Source: Chlamydomonas reinhardtii | Taxonomy: Eukaryota; Chlorophyta; Chlorophyceae; Chlamydomonadales; Chlamydomonadaceae | NCBI RefSeq assembly: GCF_000002595.2 | Contig: NC_057015.1 | Location: forward strand, 4,371,955 to 4,435,954 | Direction of reading: 5' to 3' | Length of the DNA: 64,000 nucleotides | Shown: piece by piece, positions 11,524 to 25,136 of the stretch | Numbering within the stretch: the stretch's first letter is position 1 | How the letters are laid out: each line of letters starts with the position of its first letter | Translations under genes and position numbers: made by a program | Notes under the pieces: model-generated | Database searches by the model: none | The model's input: only the letters and a program-made list of their open reading frames with translations | What the model was told of the DNA's origin: nothing

Positions 11524-12584
11524 ACTTGTGCCGGAGCGCCCGGTTTCCCGCTCCCCCCCGCTTCTGCCCTTGCCCCCGAGCTGCATGCCTGCAGCCCTTC
11601 CCCTGCCACCCCATGCCGCCACCACCACCAGTCATTAGCAGTAGCCACAACTGGCATACCATGCTACTGATGAATGCTTCACATTATGATGGCATGATGC
11701 AGGATTTGGCAGTGTTGTCATCACAAGTCGGGGTACGCCCTGCCCCTCCTCATGGCGCTCATCTTGGGCATGCCGAGCAGTGGCCGATGGGTCAGCCTAG
11801 GCACGACAGCGTCAGGACTGGAGGTGGCCGGCACAATGGCTGCGAGTTACTGGACATCCTTTCTCGCCCGCGCGTCAGCACGTGCCTGGTATTCCTGCTG
11901 ATGGCGCTGGCGCTGGGGCAGGAAGAAAGGATTGTGTCTCGTGCCTTGCGCCTTCGGGTGGGGGGCTATGGCAGCTTCAGGGCGGGAACAACACCGGAAC
12001 CAGAGGGACTCTGCGGGGCAGGGGTGCTGCGGGGCAAGCACAGTCAGGGAAAGGGGCAGGTTGTGCAACGCATTCCCAGTGATGATGAGCCACAGGAGAG
12101 GTAGGTAGGGCCACACACCACGGCCAGCGGGGGAGCAGGCGGGATACGAGTTATGCATCGAGGCACCCAGCGAGGCACCCCGTGGAATGACGGACATGGT
12201 TAGTGTCTGTACAGGACACTGTGCAGCTGCGCGGCCTTCCCTACTAACTGAGCGTGCATTCTTGAGGGACCCGCCCTTCACCACCATCCATGAGGCTGTG
12301 TGTGCCCCATGGCGCCGTTGGGTCGCAGGTGCGTGGGGCAGGTTGGGCCCGATTGGGTGCATTGAGATGGGCACGCGATGGGCCTCGCTCAGCTGCTCCT
12401 CAAAGCCGAGCCTCCTCCCTTGTTCTTTCTCTTTCGCTACTGTAGGTTAAATATCCTGCCGGTAAAGACCCGGTCTGGTCCTCCAGTAGAAAAAGCAAAG
12501 GTGTGTAGGCCGCCGACTTGGGCCGATCCTCGCTCCAGCTCTATCTGAGGCCCTAGGACTCTGTGCTCCAGCCTATTTGACTTC

Positions 12585-12590
12585 TATATA
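12585..12590 (+). promoter_or_regulatory. TATA box of P0
   Basis: TATATA lies 92 nt before the P0 ATG, within a short pyrimidine-rich leader. The spacing fits a short 5' UTR without an intron. Confidence 0.5.
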
Positions 12591-12676
12591 GGTTAAGAAA
12601 GCCAACTGGGTATCACAACTGTCCTCCGGCTCGCGACTGACGATGTTGGCGGCGGTGCTGCCTTGTGTGCAGAAAA

Positions 12677-14314
12677 ATGGTGGCTGAGGAGCGCGTTTCC
12701 GACAAGAAGAAGGAGGTAAATAAGCAGTGTCCGCGGCGACCATTTGTTGTTCCTTGGCCCGGCAGCAGGTCGCTGAACTCGGTTTGCCCCTGCCTCTAAT
12801 TTATGCTCCGCAGTACCGCCAGCGTCTGAACCAGTACCTTCAGACCTATGACAAGGCGTTCATTGTCCACGCCGACAATGTGGGCTCTCGCCAGTTCATG
12901 GACATCCGCAAGGTGGGAGCTGCGCCGTTGTGGGAGCGGAGCAATATGGGTGGATGGCTGTGGTCTATTGTGCGGATGCGAGAAACTGGAAGGGGTGGAT
13001 CTTGCAGTGGTGGGGCAAGACTAGGGTGGCGCGGACTTGGCGGGTACTGCACGGCTGAGCCGGGTGGTGGAGAGGCTTGGGCGTGGGAGCTAAGCAGGCT
13101 TGTCGCGCGACCTTTCCTTGCTGCAGGCCCTGCGCCCTGGTGCCGTCATTCTGATGGGCAAGAACACCATGATGCGCTTCTGCGTGGAGAAGTACCTGGA
13201 GGAGACCGGCGACCACCGCTGGGAGTGCCTGGTCAAGCCCGGCAAGAAGGGCCTGCTGGAGGGCAACGTGGGTATCGTCTTCACCAACGGCGACCTGTCC
13301 CAGGTGCGAGGCTTATGGATTGGAGGGGGTGGGTGCCAGTGGTCCTGGCAGGGGCTGTAGAGGGAGCTGCGGCCTGGGGGAAAGGTGGCGAGGAAGGGGG
13401 GAAGACGGGTCGGCTTGTACCACTCCGCTTCGGCGGTTGGTCTTACAGTTTCCACTCTTGTTGATGCGCGCAGGTGAAGGATGAGATCGCCAAGTACAAG
13501 GTCGGCGCGCCCGCCCGCGTGGGTGCCGTCGCCCCCGAGGACGTGGTGATCAAGGCCGGCGGTACCGGCATGGACCCCTCCCAGACCTCGTTCTTCCAGG
13601 CCCTCGGCATTGCCACCAAGATTAACAAGGGTACCATTGAGATCGTGTCCGACGTCGTGGTCGTCAAGGCCGGCGAGCGCGTGGGCCCCTCTCAGGCCAC
13701 CCTGCTGGCCAAGCTGGGCGTCAAGCCCTTCAAGTACGGCCTGCTGATCCTGAAGGTGATCGAGTCGGGCGCCGTCTACGACCCCAAGGTGATGGACATC
13801 ACCGACGAGGACATGATGGCCTCCGTCATCGCCGGTATCCGCGAGGTGGCCGCGCTGTCGCTGGGCGCCCAGTACCCCACCCTGGCCGCCGCCCCCCACG
13901 TCATCATCGACGGCTACAAGAACGTGCTGGCCATCGCCGTGGAGACCGACTACACCTTCCCCCTGGCCCAGAAGGTGCGCGTGCGCTTCTATTTGTGTGA
14001 TGGGATGCAAAGATTGGGGCCTGGCTGCGTTCGCTCATGGCCGGGCCGGAGCACAATGGCGCCACAAGCCAGCCTTTCGCTGCGTCTCCCCGCGACGTTG
14101 TCTTGACTACGTTGCTGCTGTGCGGCTGCCTCACCCACCTCGTCGCCCGCTTTCCCCGCACCTGCAGGTCAAGGACTACCTGGCCGACCCCTCCAAGTTC
14201 GCCTCCGCTGCCCCCGCGGCCGCCGCCGGTGGCGCCCCCGCCGCCAAGAAGGAGGAGCCCAAGAAGGAGGAGCCCTCCGAGGAGGAGGACATGGGCTTCT
14301 CCCTGTTCGACTAA
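12677..14314 (+). CDS. RPLP0: Cytosolic 60S acidic ribosomal protein P0 (uL10)
   Basis: P0 anchors the P1/P2 stalk at the GTPase centre of the 60S subunit. Five exons: 12677-12715, 12814-12912, 13127-13303, 13474-13974 and 14168-14314, giving 320 residues. The rRNA-binding domain shows [25 protein letters not shown] and [12 protein letters not shown]. The body has [17 protein letters not shown] and [16 protein letters not shown]. An Ala-rich hinge leads to the universal stalk tail [11 protein letters not shown], the binding site for elongation factors. Codon choice is strongly biased to C/G in the third position, as expected for a highly expressed gene. Length and every block match eukaryotic P0. 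Confidence 0.98.
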
Positions 14315-14538
14315 GCGTCTGGCCCTGTGCTGGTGCGGCTGCCGTCGGGCGGAGCGAGCTCTTCTTGAGCTGGGTGCGGCTGGAGCGGGCTGGTGCCCTA
14401 GGTCCAGGTTGCGTTTGGTGTCGGTGGCATGGGCGGTGCGGTTGCGTGGCTTGCCCACGGCGTCGCGCGTGCACCTCGCCTCGCCGGTGAAGCGCGGCTT
14501 GGATGGGGGTGCTGGAGCACGCCTATTGTTATGAAAGC

Positions 14539-14543
14539 TGTAA
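14539..14543 (+). terminator. Polyadenylation signal (TGTAA) of P0
   Basis: TGTAA lies 225 nt after the P0 stop codon, a usual distance in volvocine algae. Confidence 0.6.
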
Positions 14544-15220
14544 GGCATACGGTTTGAGCTGTGCCCTTCGTCCTCAGTCTCCCCACTACCGTCGTACCCT
14601 GTCAGGTGCTGGCTTATGGCATCTGGCGGAGGATTCCACGCAGAGACGTCAGCTGTACAGCTCAGACTGGAAGCAATGTGCTGGCAGGAAACCGGTTGAT
14701 ATTGGCCATGCAATGCTGTTTGCGCCGGAGGTTCGGAGGTCGCTGTACCACTCTAGGCAAGGCTATTAAGCCCCCCACGCGGGGCTATGGAAGGGCAACT
14801 CAGTGTTGAGTCACCCTTAGTCACCGCCCACATTCAGAACGTGCGCAACGAGGGCGGATACACTGACAACGTATATAAATGCAAAGCACCGGATTCCAAC
14901 GCATGGACCGAAGGCGACGGGCGCAGGATACAGTCATGTAGAGGTGGGACTAGGGGGGAGGCCGGGTTCGGGGGGCCGAGGGGGGCTGTCGGAATGGGCA
15001 GTAGCCTTGCGGAAGAGACCCATGCAGAAACAGTGCAATTGGTCCTCAGTCCACATGTTGATGACCTCATTTTCATCTGAACCTGTCGAACTTCCGCTCT
15101 TGTCCTCAGTGTAGCTCGGGATTTTCTCATTTTCGGTCGTCGGCATTCCTTTCTGAGAACCTGTCCCCCAAATGCGCTGACACAATAAGCGGCCATTGAT
15201 AAGCTTCTTTCAACGCCGCG
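14544..15220. other. Intergenic region before transportin-1
   Basis: No gene seen. A GC-rich inverted repeat (AGCCCC / GGGGCT) occurs near 14768-14785. TATATAAA at 14872-14879 is a candidate core promoter for transportin, about 340 nt before its ATG. Confidence 0.5.
14872..14879 (+). promoter_or_regulatory. Candidate TATA box of transportin-1
   Basis: TATATAAA on the plus strand in an otherwise GC-rich spacer. The distance to the ATG (about 340 nt) implies a long leader, so this is only a candidate. Confidence 0.35.
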
Positions 15221-18200
15221 ATGGCGTCGTGGCAGCCGACCCAGGAGGGCGTCTTACAGCTAGTGCAGCTGTTGACGCTTTACCAGCAGCCGGGCACAAA
15301 CCAAAGCCAGGTATGTTGAAATATATATGCCCAGAACCAAGTCCGGGCTGGGGCACCTCGGACTTGGATCGACTGCGGCTTTGCACACCCTGCTACGGTT
15401 CTACTGGCAAAACACAGATATTCCAACAGCTTGAGGCGTACCGGGCTTATCCGGACTTCAACAACTACTTGGCGTTCCTATTCGCGACTGGCGACCAGCT
15501 CACGGTCGAGGTGGGTGCCGATGGCGAGGCCTGAAGGGAGGGTATGAGGCGCTGCTGCAACCGCGGTTGCCTTTGGCGCGGCGCTGTGGGAGTCCTGCAG
15601 AGTATACGCATTGTTAACTTGCCCAGGTCACAAATTTGCCGGCAGCTGCACCTGACACGCACGCGCAACCGCCTGTGACCACGCCCAGGTACGGCAAAGT
15701 GCTGGCCTGCTGCTGAAGAACAACCTCAGCAAGCAGTACAATGATCTCCAAGCGGATTTCAAAGCGTACATCAAGGTAGGATCACAGCGAAGCATGGATT
15801 CATGCGGGAGTTTTCGAGGGCTGGTCGGTGCCACGGGCGCGCGCTGGTGGTGTAGGCTGGCGCGTATGTGGTCCCTCTTTGGTTCAGCGACAGCCCACCC
15901 AACCAGGATTTGCTGGATCCTGTCACGGTTGCGCATACCTTGGGATATCAATGGACTTGTGACCTGCGGTGCGTGCCATGGGCTTGCCTATCTAGTATCT
16001 ATACTCGAGCTCGGACGAGCTGTCACAGCTTCGACTATCTCACCGCGCCTCGGGTTGCACCTCACCCCTGGGCCCGGCTGCCCTCATTGACCGTACACTG
16101 CCCTCGCAACCGCAGTCGGCGCTGCTACCGCTGCTGGGTCATGCCACACGGGAGCTGCGGCACACCGCGGGCACGATCGCCTCGGTGATTGTGGGCTTGG
16201 GCGGGCTGGAGGACTGGCCGGACCTGGCGGCGGCGGTGCCGCGCTGCCTGCAGGCGGAGGAGCCCGCCGTGCTAGACGGGGCGCTGGACACCCTGTACAA
16301 GGTGGGCTGGCTGAGGGACGCGGGGGTGAAAGTCGCGCGAGCAGCAGCTGCTCCAGTCACCAACATCCGTGGTGGCCCCGGCGGCGGTCTGCCAAGAGAC
16401 GAAGCAGACTGTGGTGGCGCACGCAGCAGCGATCACGAGTTCAGATTCTCAACGCACATAACGCGCAACCCGTTGCACGCAGGTTCTGGAGGACCACCCG
16501 CGGCTGATGGACACCCCGGTGGCGAGCGCGGGCGGCGCGGCGTTCAGCAAGCTGGTGGTGCCGCCGCTGCTGCGGCTCATGCAGTCGCCGGTGGAGGACG
16601 TGCGGCGCAGCGCGGTGGCGGGGCTCAACCTCATGGCACCGGGCATGCCGGCGGGACTGCAGGACAACGTGGACAGGTGGGTGCGGGAAGCCGGGGAAGG
16701 GTGGGGGTGGCGGGGTTCACTCGAGCATTGCGGCAGGATCGACGGTTATGGGGCCCGGCACTCAGGCATCTCTCTTGCAGAGCTTCCCTCGCCTCGTCCA
16801 ACCGTCTCTGTCGCCGCCGACGCTCCCTGCTCCTGCCCCGTCCATCACGCCCCTGCCGCACCGCAGCTTCTTGCAAGGGCTGTTTGCGCTGGCCAACGAC
16901 ACCTCCAACCGCGTGCGCAAGGAGGTGGTGGTGGGGCTGGTGACCGCCACCTCCTTCCTGCCAGACCGCGTGGCGCCCTTCATGGGGCAGCTGGTGGAGT
17001 ACATGCTCGCCTCCAACGAGCACGCCGACCCCGCGGTGGCGCTGGCGGCCGCCGAGTTCTGGACCGCCTACCTTGAGCTGCAGCTGGACCCGGGGCTGCT
17101 GCGGCCAGCGCTGCCGCGCCTCATCCCCGTGCTGCTCAAGAACATGGTGCGTAGGGGGGAGCGGCAATCTGTGGGGTAGTAGGGAGAGGAAGGGAGGTGG
17201 GGCAAAAGGTGGTAAGCCGCTCGGGTTGAGTAGTGTGACTGCGGGCTGCCGTGCGGCATCCAACCCACCTGCCGAGTGGTGCGGCGTTGCCTCTTATCGG
17301 GGTATGCTTCACCTGTTACGCAACTCTTACTTGGCACAGGTGTTTGACGAGTATGACGATGAGGTGGCGGAGGCGGAGGCCGCGGAGGCCTCTGGCGGCG
17401 TGCAAAAGGAGGATCGCGACCAGGACCTTAAGCCCTTCCATCACCGGGCCAGGTGCGGAGGGCTGCAGAGGGATGTAAGAGTGAAGCTGCTTGCGCTCCG
17501 TGGCCAGCAGCTCAGCCAGGTGCTGCCCTGGTCCGCGCGTTGCGTTTGGCGCATCGAGTATTGACTGCTCATGCCACTGCTGACCACGCGCCGCCAGGGA
17601 GCACGGCGCAGAGGCAACGGAGGAGGGCGCGGAGGGCGCAGGGGCCGACGGCGATGAGGACGACGACGATGAAGTATTCAGCGCCTGGAACCTCCGCAAG
17701 TGCAGTGCGGAGGCGCTGGACGTGCTGTCCAACAACTACGGCGACGATCTGCTACCAGTGCTCCTGCCCATCGTACAGCAGCGACTGCAGGTGCGTGTTC
17801 GGCTGTGGAGCTCTCCGGAGCAAAGCTCCGGGCATGTGTTCAGCCGCCGGACGGAAGTGTAGGAGAGGCGGTGCTTTGTATGGGAAGTGCGGGCAGTGTG
17901 CGCAGCGCACTACTTACCTCACCACAATGCTGGAACCACCCGGCCCGCTCCACCCAAACCCCAACCCAACCCAATGCCACGCAGGACTCCAACTGGCGCT
18001 CCCGGGAATCGGCCATCCTGGCCCTGGGCGCCATCAGCCACGGCTGCCACCAGGGGCTGCAGCCTTACCTGGAGGGCATGGTCACCATGCTGCTGCCCGC
18101 GCTGCAAGACGCGCGGCCCATGGTGCGCATCATCACCTGCTGGACGCTCGGGCGCTACAGCCACTGGCTGTTCGTAGGTAAGGTATCCAAGCCGCAAGAG

Positions 18201-20585
18201 CTGCTAATGCAATTAGTATCATACATGCTCCCAGCCGTGCTACTTTTAAGATTGTTCGATGCGACGTGTGGGGCGGAAGAGGCCTGAGGGCGGCTATGGT
18301 TGTTGTTGCAGGTGTGCTAGAGCGCGGCGCGGCGGGGCGGCCGCTGCTGGACCAGGTGGTGGCGGGCATCCTGGGCCGCATGGCCGACAACAACAAGTTC
18401 GTGCAGGCGGCGGCTGTGAGCGCGCTGGCGGTGCTAGTGGAGACGGCCAGCGAGGGCCATGATGCGGCTGACAAGCTGCTGGAGCCCTACCTCAAGGTGG
18501 GGGTAGCGGGGCGAAGCAGTGTGCTTGTTCTTGATGATGCCGGTCGTGTTGCCCACCCAAAACGGTATTGGGTCACTTGTTGCAAAGGCAAGGCGCCTGG
18601 CGCTCGCCTGGAGCTCCGTGCCAGTACAGCGTGGCGCACCATGCCCTGCAAAGTACACGGCACGCGAACAAGTGCCCGCTCGGTCCGCCCTGCCCGCAGG
18701 CCATCTTGGAGGCGCTGGCGATGGCGCTGACGCGGTACACCCGCCGCGGCGTAGTGGTCACCTACGATGCGCTGTCCTGCACAGCGAGGGTGCTGGGGCC
18801 ACGCATGGCCGACCCCGCGCTGGCCACCATCGTGCTGCCGCCTCTTGTGGGCAAGTTCACCTCGTCGCCGCTCACAGACAAGGTGCGGGCGCACAACAGA
18901 GAGCTGCATGTGTCGTGTCGTGTGTAGAGAGGCGCTTCACTACAGGTTACCACGCCGTGGCATTGCGTGTTCGGAGTGTTCCTAGCACGCGCGGGGCATG
19001 GCTAACCAACACGCACTTGCACACGCGCTTGCGCTATGCTTAGGACTTGCTGGCGACGATGGAGTGCCTGGCCAACGTGACGCCGCACACGGGGCGGACG
19101 GTGGAGCCGTACGCCAAGCCATTGTACGACCGCGCGCTCGCGCTTGCCGGCGTCTACATGGCCGTGGGCCAGCACTCTCGACAAGCAGCGGGCACGCCAA
19201 GCGCTCTGACAGGCGGGCCAGATGCAGCCACCACGGCGGCGGCGGCGACGGCCGGCGCGGCGTACGGCGGTGCGGCGGCGGCCCTTGCAAACGGAGCGGC
19301 GGCGGGCGTGGAGTACGACGTGAACTTTGTGGTGCTGTCTCTGGATGTGGTCAGCGGCATGGCGCAGGGGCTCGGCGCCAGCATTGAGTCGTTGGTGGGC
19401 ACCAGCCCGCTGGTGCAGATGCTCACGGTCTGCTGCTGGTGAGTAATGATGTGTGCGGCGCTGGGGGCAGTCAAGACAGGCGCCAGGGCCGGGCTGCTCC
19501 TGTCTCTTCTGGCTTGTTGCACCTTCACACTTCCTTGCAAGTTGCGAGGCGATGACCTAACATCGCTTCCCCAACCGCGCCGCCGTGCAGGGACACGTCC
19601 GCGGATGTGCGGCAGAGCGCGTTCGCGCTGGTGGGCGACCTGGCCTCCGCCTGTGTAGCGCACCTGCTGCCGGCTCTTGACGCGCTGGTGGGCTGCGCGC
19701 TGGCGCTGCTGGAGCTGCCGCGCATCACGGAGCACGCGCTGGCGTCCGCCAACAACGCCTGCTGGTCGTTGGGCGAGCTCATCATCAAGGTGGACCCGGA
19801 GCGCATCGTGCCGCACGCAGGTATGGGTCGCTGAGGTAAATAGTATTGCTGCATGTTGCTCAGGTCGCGGCGGATAGATCTGGGTGTGTACCGGCAGCCA
19901 GGTCCGACCCAGCAAAAGGACGCAGCAACACGATACTGTATCCGCACCCTCGCAGAGGCCATCGCGCTCCGCATGACGTCTATCCTGTCGTTCTCGGGAC
20001 CGGGCCGCATGCCGCCGTCCATCCTGGAGAACGCCTCCATCACGCTGGGCCGCACTGCCTGGCGCTGCTCGGAGCAGCTGGCCCCGCACCTGGCGCACTT
20101 CGTGACGCCCTGGTGCATGCAGCTGCGCAACATCCGGGACGGCACCGAGAAGGAGCACGCGTTCTTGGGGCTGTGCAGGTGCGCTGCGACGTTTCCAACA
20201 GCAATGGCGTTGGGTGTTGGGAGGGTAGGCCGCAAAGAATGGCGCCCAGCACTGGTACATGGCCACAGAGGCATTGCAAAGCCCGCCATGCTTTCGCCAT
20301 CACCATGCTGATTGAACCTTCGGTTGTTGCTCATCCATTCTGTACTGCAGGCTGGTCCGCATGAACCCGGAGGCGGCGCTGCCGGCCTTCCCAATGCTGT
20401 GTGCGGCGTTTGCTTCGTGGCGGCGGGTGGGGTGTGAGGGGCTGCGCAACGAGATGGCGCAGATCCTGCAGCTTTACAAGGCCAACCTGGCGGCGGCAGG
20501 GCCCGGGCGCTGGGAGCAGGTGGTGTCGGGCGTGGCGGAGCCCGTGCGCGGGAAACTGCAGCAGATGTTCGGGGCGGTGCTGTAA
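15221..20585 (+). CDS. Transportin-1 / importin beta-2 nuclear import receptor
   Basis: Karyopherin of HEAT repeats that carries PY-NLS cargo through nuclear pores and releases it on RanGTP. Fifteen phase-consistent exons: 15221-15310, 15418-15510, 15689-15775, 16116-16301, 16483-16676, 16867-17146, 17340-17452, 17598-17790, 17985-18177, 18312-18496, 18700-18882, 19044-19438, 19591-19820, 19956-20178 and 20351-20585. They give 959 residues, slightly longer than human TNPO1. Matches include [10 protein letters not shown], the acidic cargo-release loop ([10 protein letters not shown]) followed by [46 protein letters not shown] and [11 protein letters not shown]. An Ala/Gly-rich insert (about residues 645-695, exon 12) accounts for the extra length and sits in a loop between HEAT repeats. 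Confidence 0.96.
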
Positions 20586-21604
20586 CATTTCCGGTGTTGT
20601 CTGCACCGTTTTGCCCCAGGAGACAGGAGTCACTCCCTTCCAAAGCAGCGCGCGTTCATAGCATTTCTGCTGGGCCCCCTTGCTTTGTAGGCTGAACGTG
20701 TACCTGTATATGATATTACTGCTCAACTCAGCAGCACGGAGGGGCAGATCTGCAGTATTGCCATTAGTAACTCTCGCTAGCTGTGTACCAGGGGTGGTGC
20801 CGGTACTGGCGTACTGCCAGCTCGCATCTTGCACTCGTCTGACTTAACATAAGCCCGAAACAGCCAAACCTATCTGGTGTTCTGAGTGGGTTGGGTATCT
20901 CCGAGCATCAGCCGCTGCGGTATGCGGTGCGGCGCAGTTGTTTGCCTAGCTATCTAGGTTGTGTTTTCGGACCACAGCGGGCCTTCCCATGCTTGATCTG
21001 TGTACCCACATGGACTCAGGAGCGCCCCCCCACGGCTACCCACAGTTAGTGTGGCTGGCTTTGCTCAACCGTTCATCAGGACACATATGACCGAAGATGG
21101 AATCGGCTTTCCACGTTTACACGTGCCAGACACGTCCAATACTCACGCCGCACCGGTAGGAACGCCAAAAACCGGGGCATGATATCCCAAAACACACGAC
21201 GCGAGCACTCAATCCCAAGCTGACACTTGGCCTCCTCCTAAAACCCTCTGGCATTTACCAGAGTCATCCCACCCCATCTGCATCTAATTTCCATTGCACG
21301 TCCTCCGCATCCACTGCGCCAAACAGCTGCTTCTGAGAGGCGGCAGCCGGCTCCTCCTTGCGGGGGCTCCACCTGAACCCAACAGTCATATCTTCTGCTC
21401 TTCGAGGACGCCTCCCCGACGCTACACTGCCCTGCTGTGCATCTGCGTACACGCCGTCGAGCCCCAGTTGTTGCTCCTCTCGGCTGGCGCCCACAGCTTC
21501 CGGGCACCTATTTCGCCGCTGGCCGCCCCTGCTGCGCCGCGGCATAAAACCACCTGCAACCAAGCTCCATCCATGCCTCTGCCGCTATTGCGGTGCATAT
21601 GCTT
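20586..21604. other. Convergent 3' region between transportin-1 and bS6c
   Basis: About 1 kb with no recognisable gene. Overlapping ORFs on both strands look like chance. The only TGTAA on the plus strand overlaps the transportin stop codon itself (20581-20585), so the true 3' end is unclear. Confidence 0.5.
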
Positions 21605-22887
<1,283 letters not shown>

Positions 22888-24940
22888 ATGGACTCTGATA
22901 GGTAAGGGTGTGCTGCTTGGGGTAAATCGTCCTGGGCCCAAGTGGTGACCAAGCTAGCCCCTCCCTCCCTTCCTCACGCGTATCAGCGACGATGAGCGTG
23001 CGGCGGGCTACGTGCCAGTGTTGGCAGCATCAATGCCACGAGCTGCTGCAGCGGCGGCAGTGGCCAGCCCCGCGGCGAAGCAACCTTCCAACGTTCTACA
23101 AGATGGTGAGCTCCGATTGACTCGGTTCTTCCTCTTCCTGCGCAGCCGCTGCTGCGCTCGTAGGACCTTCAATACTAATATGTTTACAATCTCTCTCTGA
23201 CCAGGTGTTTCGCTTTACACCAATGAGCTGTTCACCGACAACAACGGGGATGTGCTGGGCGAGGGTCCTGGGCTCGCGTCTCCCAGCGGAGCGGCGCCCG
23301 GCAGCGCACGAAAAGGCCTGGCTGCGAAACGGCAGGAGCGGTTGCAGGGGAACGCATACACGCCAAACTCGCTCCTAAAGAACGCCTCACTGCGTAACCC
23401 CGGTGCCCCTGCGTCGCCGGGTATGCGGGACTCGCCCTCCTCCTTCCGGCCATCCACCCTGTCGCAAACGGGGACCGCCACCACAGTGGAAACGACATTG
23501 GTCAGCCCCAACCGCAACAGCAACAACCAGGGCATCGCCGGGGGCGTGGGAATGGTGCACGGCTTGCGCGCCAGCTACGACCCCAACGAGGGGCAGGAGG
23601 AGCCTGTGCCCTCCACGCGGTACGTGGCGCCGGCAGCGGTGCCGGTGGCACGCGCCGTGCCCCAGCTGGACCTTTCAGACATGCCGGCATTCCTGCAGCA
23701 GCCGGGGCCTAAGAATGGGCCGGTGCAGTGCGTCATCGTGCGCGACCGCGGGTCTGCAAAGATGTACCCGCGGTACTCGCTGTTCCTGGAGGAGGGGCGG
23801 CGCTTTCTGCTGTCAGCGCGCAAGCGGAAGAAGCAGACCACCAGCAACTACATCATATCCATGGACTACGAGGACCTCAGCCGGGAGAGCGGGTCGTTCT
23901 TTGGGAAGGTCCGCGCCAACTTCGTGGGTACGGAGTTCACGGTGTATGACCGGGGGGTTAAGGCGGGCAAGAAGGACGCCCAGGGCGACGGCCAGCGCGA
24001 GGAGCTGGGGGCGGTGACGTACCAGTACAACGTGCTGGGCACGCGGGGGCCGCGCAAGATGATGGCGGCCATCCCCGGGGTGGACGGCAGCGGGCGGCGC
24101 ATGTTCAACCCCAGCGGCGACGCGGACACCATCCTGGAGCGGTGCGTGTGGGGGTACAAGCACGGCATGACGCAGGGGGGCTCGCGGGCGTCGCTGACAT
24201 GGACACCCATGGAACGTATAGGTTCAGGGGACGTGTCATGACTTCCTTGCCAAATGCTTACTCGTTGGGCGTAGCGTGCCTGCATGAGCCTGACCCTACT
24301 CGCAATCCTGGGGCGCACGTGCAGGCTCAAACACCGGAAGGGACTGGAGGAGCTGGTGGTGATGGGCAACAAGCCGCCGCGCTGGAATGACGAGGTGAGG
24401 GCTTCTGGGGAGTAGCTACACATGGAAATGCGGGGACCAGTATCCGTTCCCAGTGCTGCTGCAGCGATAGTGGTGGTGAAGCACAGGTAGGGGCCGCCCG
24501 CCGTCGTGAATGGCGCTCCGCGACAATGTGCGCTTGCCGACATTCTTGACGGGAGATGACTCACTGACCGCTGCAAACCCGGGCCTGCATGTCAACAGCT
24601 GAACGCCTACTGCCTGAACTTCAACGGGCGCGTGACGGAGGCGTCCGTGAAGAACTTCCAGCTGGTGTCGGACGACAACCACAACCACGTCATCCTGCAG
24701 TTCGGCAAGGTGGGCAGCAAGCACACGTGGGGACGCCGTGGCCGCCTGCTGCCTCGTGGCCGCCTGCTGCCTCGGTGTGCAGCACACAATCGCCCTTGCC
24801 TAAGCCCACCCTGCCTCACCTGTTGACTTGCACAGGTCGGCAAGGACACGTTCACCATGGACTACCAGTGGCCCATCTCCGCGTTTCAGGCGTTCGCCAT
24901 CTGCATGTCGTCCTTTGACAACAAGCTGGCGTGCGAGTAA
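22888..24940 (+). CDS. Tubby-family protein (TULP-like)
   Basis: Tubby C-terminal domains are closed beta-barrels around a helix that bind PI(4,5)P2; in ciliated cells they help deliver membrane cargo to cilia. Six exons: 22888-22901, 22987-23105, 23205-24141, 24325-24394, 24599-24709 and 24836-24940, giving 451 residues. The first ~150 residues are low-complexity (Ala, Pro, Ser). The Tubby domain runs from about residue 195 ([10 protein letters not shown]) through [54 protein letters not shown] and [16 protein letters not shown] to the signature end [15 protein letters not shown]. The phosphoinositide-contact Lys/Arg of the GKxRxNFxGTxFTVYD block are present. Plants also have Tubby proteins with F-boxes; none is seen here. 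Confidence 0.95.
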
Positions 24941-25131
24941 TGAAGTGGTGATGCAGCAGTCAGCGGCAGAATGTGGCTGGGAGTCGCGTGGAGGAGCGCA
25001 GAGCGGAGGGTGCTGCAGATTTTGGAGCCTAAAGTGGACTCGTGATGGAGCCGGAGGTTGGCCATCTGGCCGGAGGTACATCTGGCAGCTGCCAGGGCTT
25101 GGGGAGCTTGGGTAGGAATGCCGCCGTGTGC

Positions 25132-25136
25132 TGTAA
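25132..25136 (+). terminator. Polyadenylation signal (TGTAA) of the Tubby-family gene
   Basis: TGTAA lies 192 nt after the stop codon. Confidence 0.6.

Larger units (their letters stand above)
11331..12676. other. Intergenic stretch upstream of the SGT1 copy and of P0
   Basis: No recognisable gene. ORFs on both strands (for example plus 11466-12104 and minus 12374-11847) overlap each other and match nothing I know. A 15-bp unit is tandemly duplicated at 11494-11523. The P0 core promoter lies at the right end. Confidence 0.55.

Noticed and set aside
11466-12374. Opposing ORFs of 212 and 175 codons upstream of P0
   Set aside because: They overlap each other, match no family, and show no splice or start context supporting either.
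14768-14785. Hairpin resembling a bacterial terminator
   Set aside because: Eukaryotic nuclear context and no following T tract; P0 already has a TGTAA signal upstream.
15868-16188. Plus-strand ORFs between transportin exons 3 and 4
   Set aside because: Intron sequence; splice phases on both sides are satisfied without them.
19154-20643. Two overlapping minus-strand ORFs of about 370 codons
   Set aside because: They lie opposite the last transportin exons and introns and have Arg/His-rich nonsense composition.
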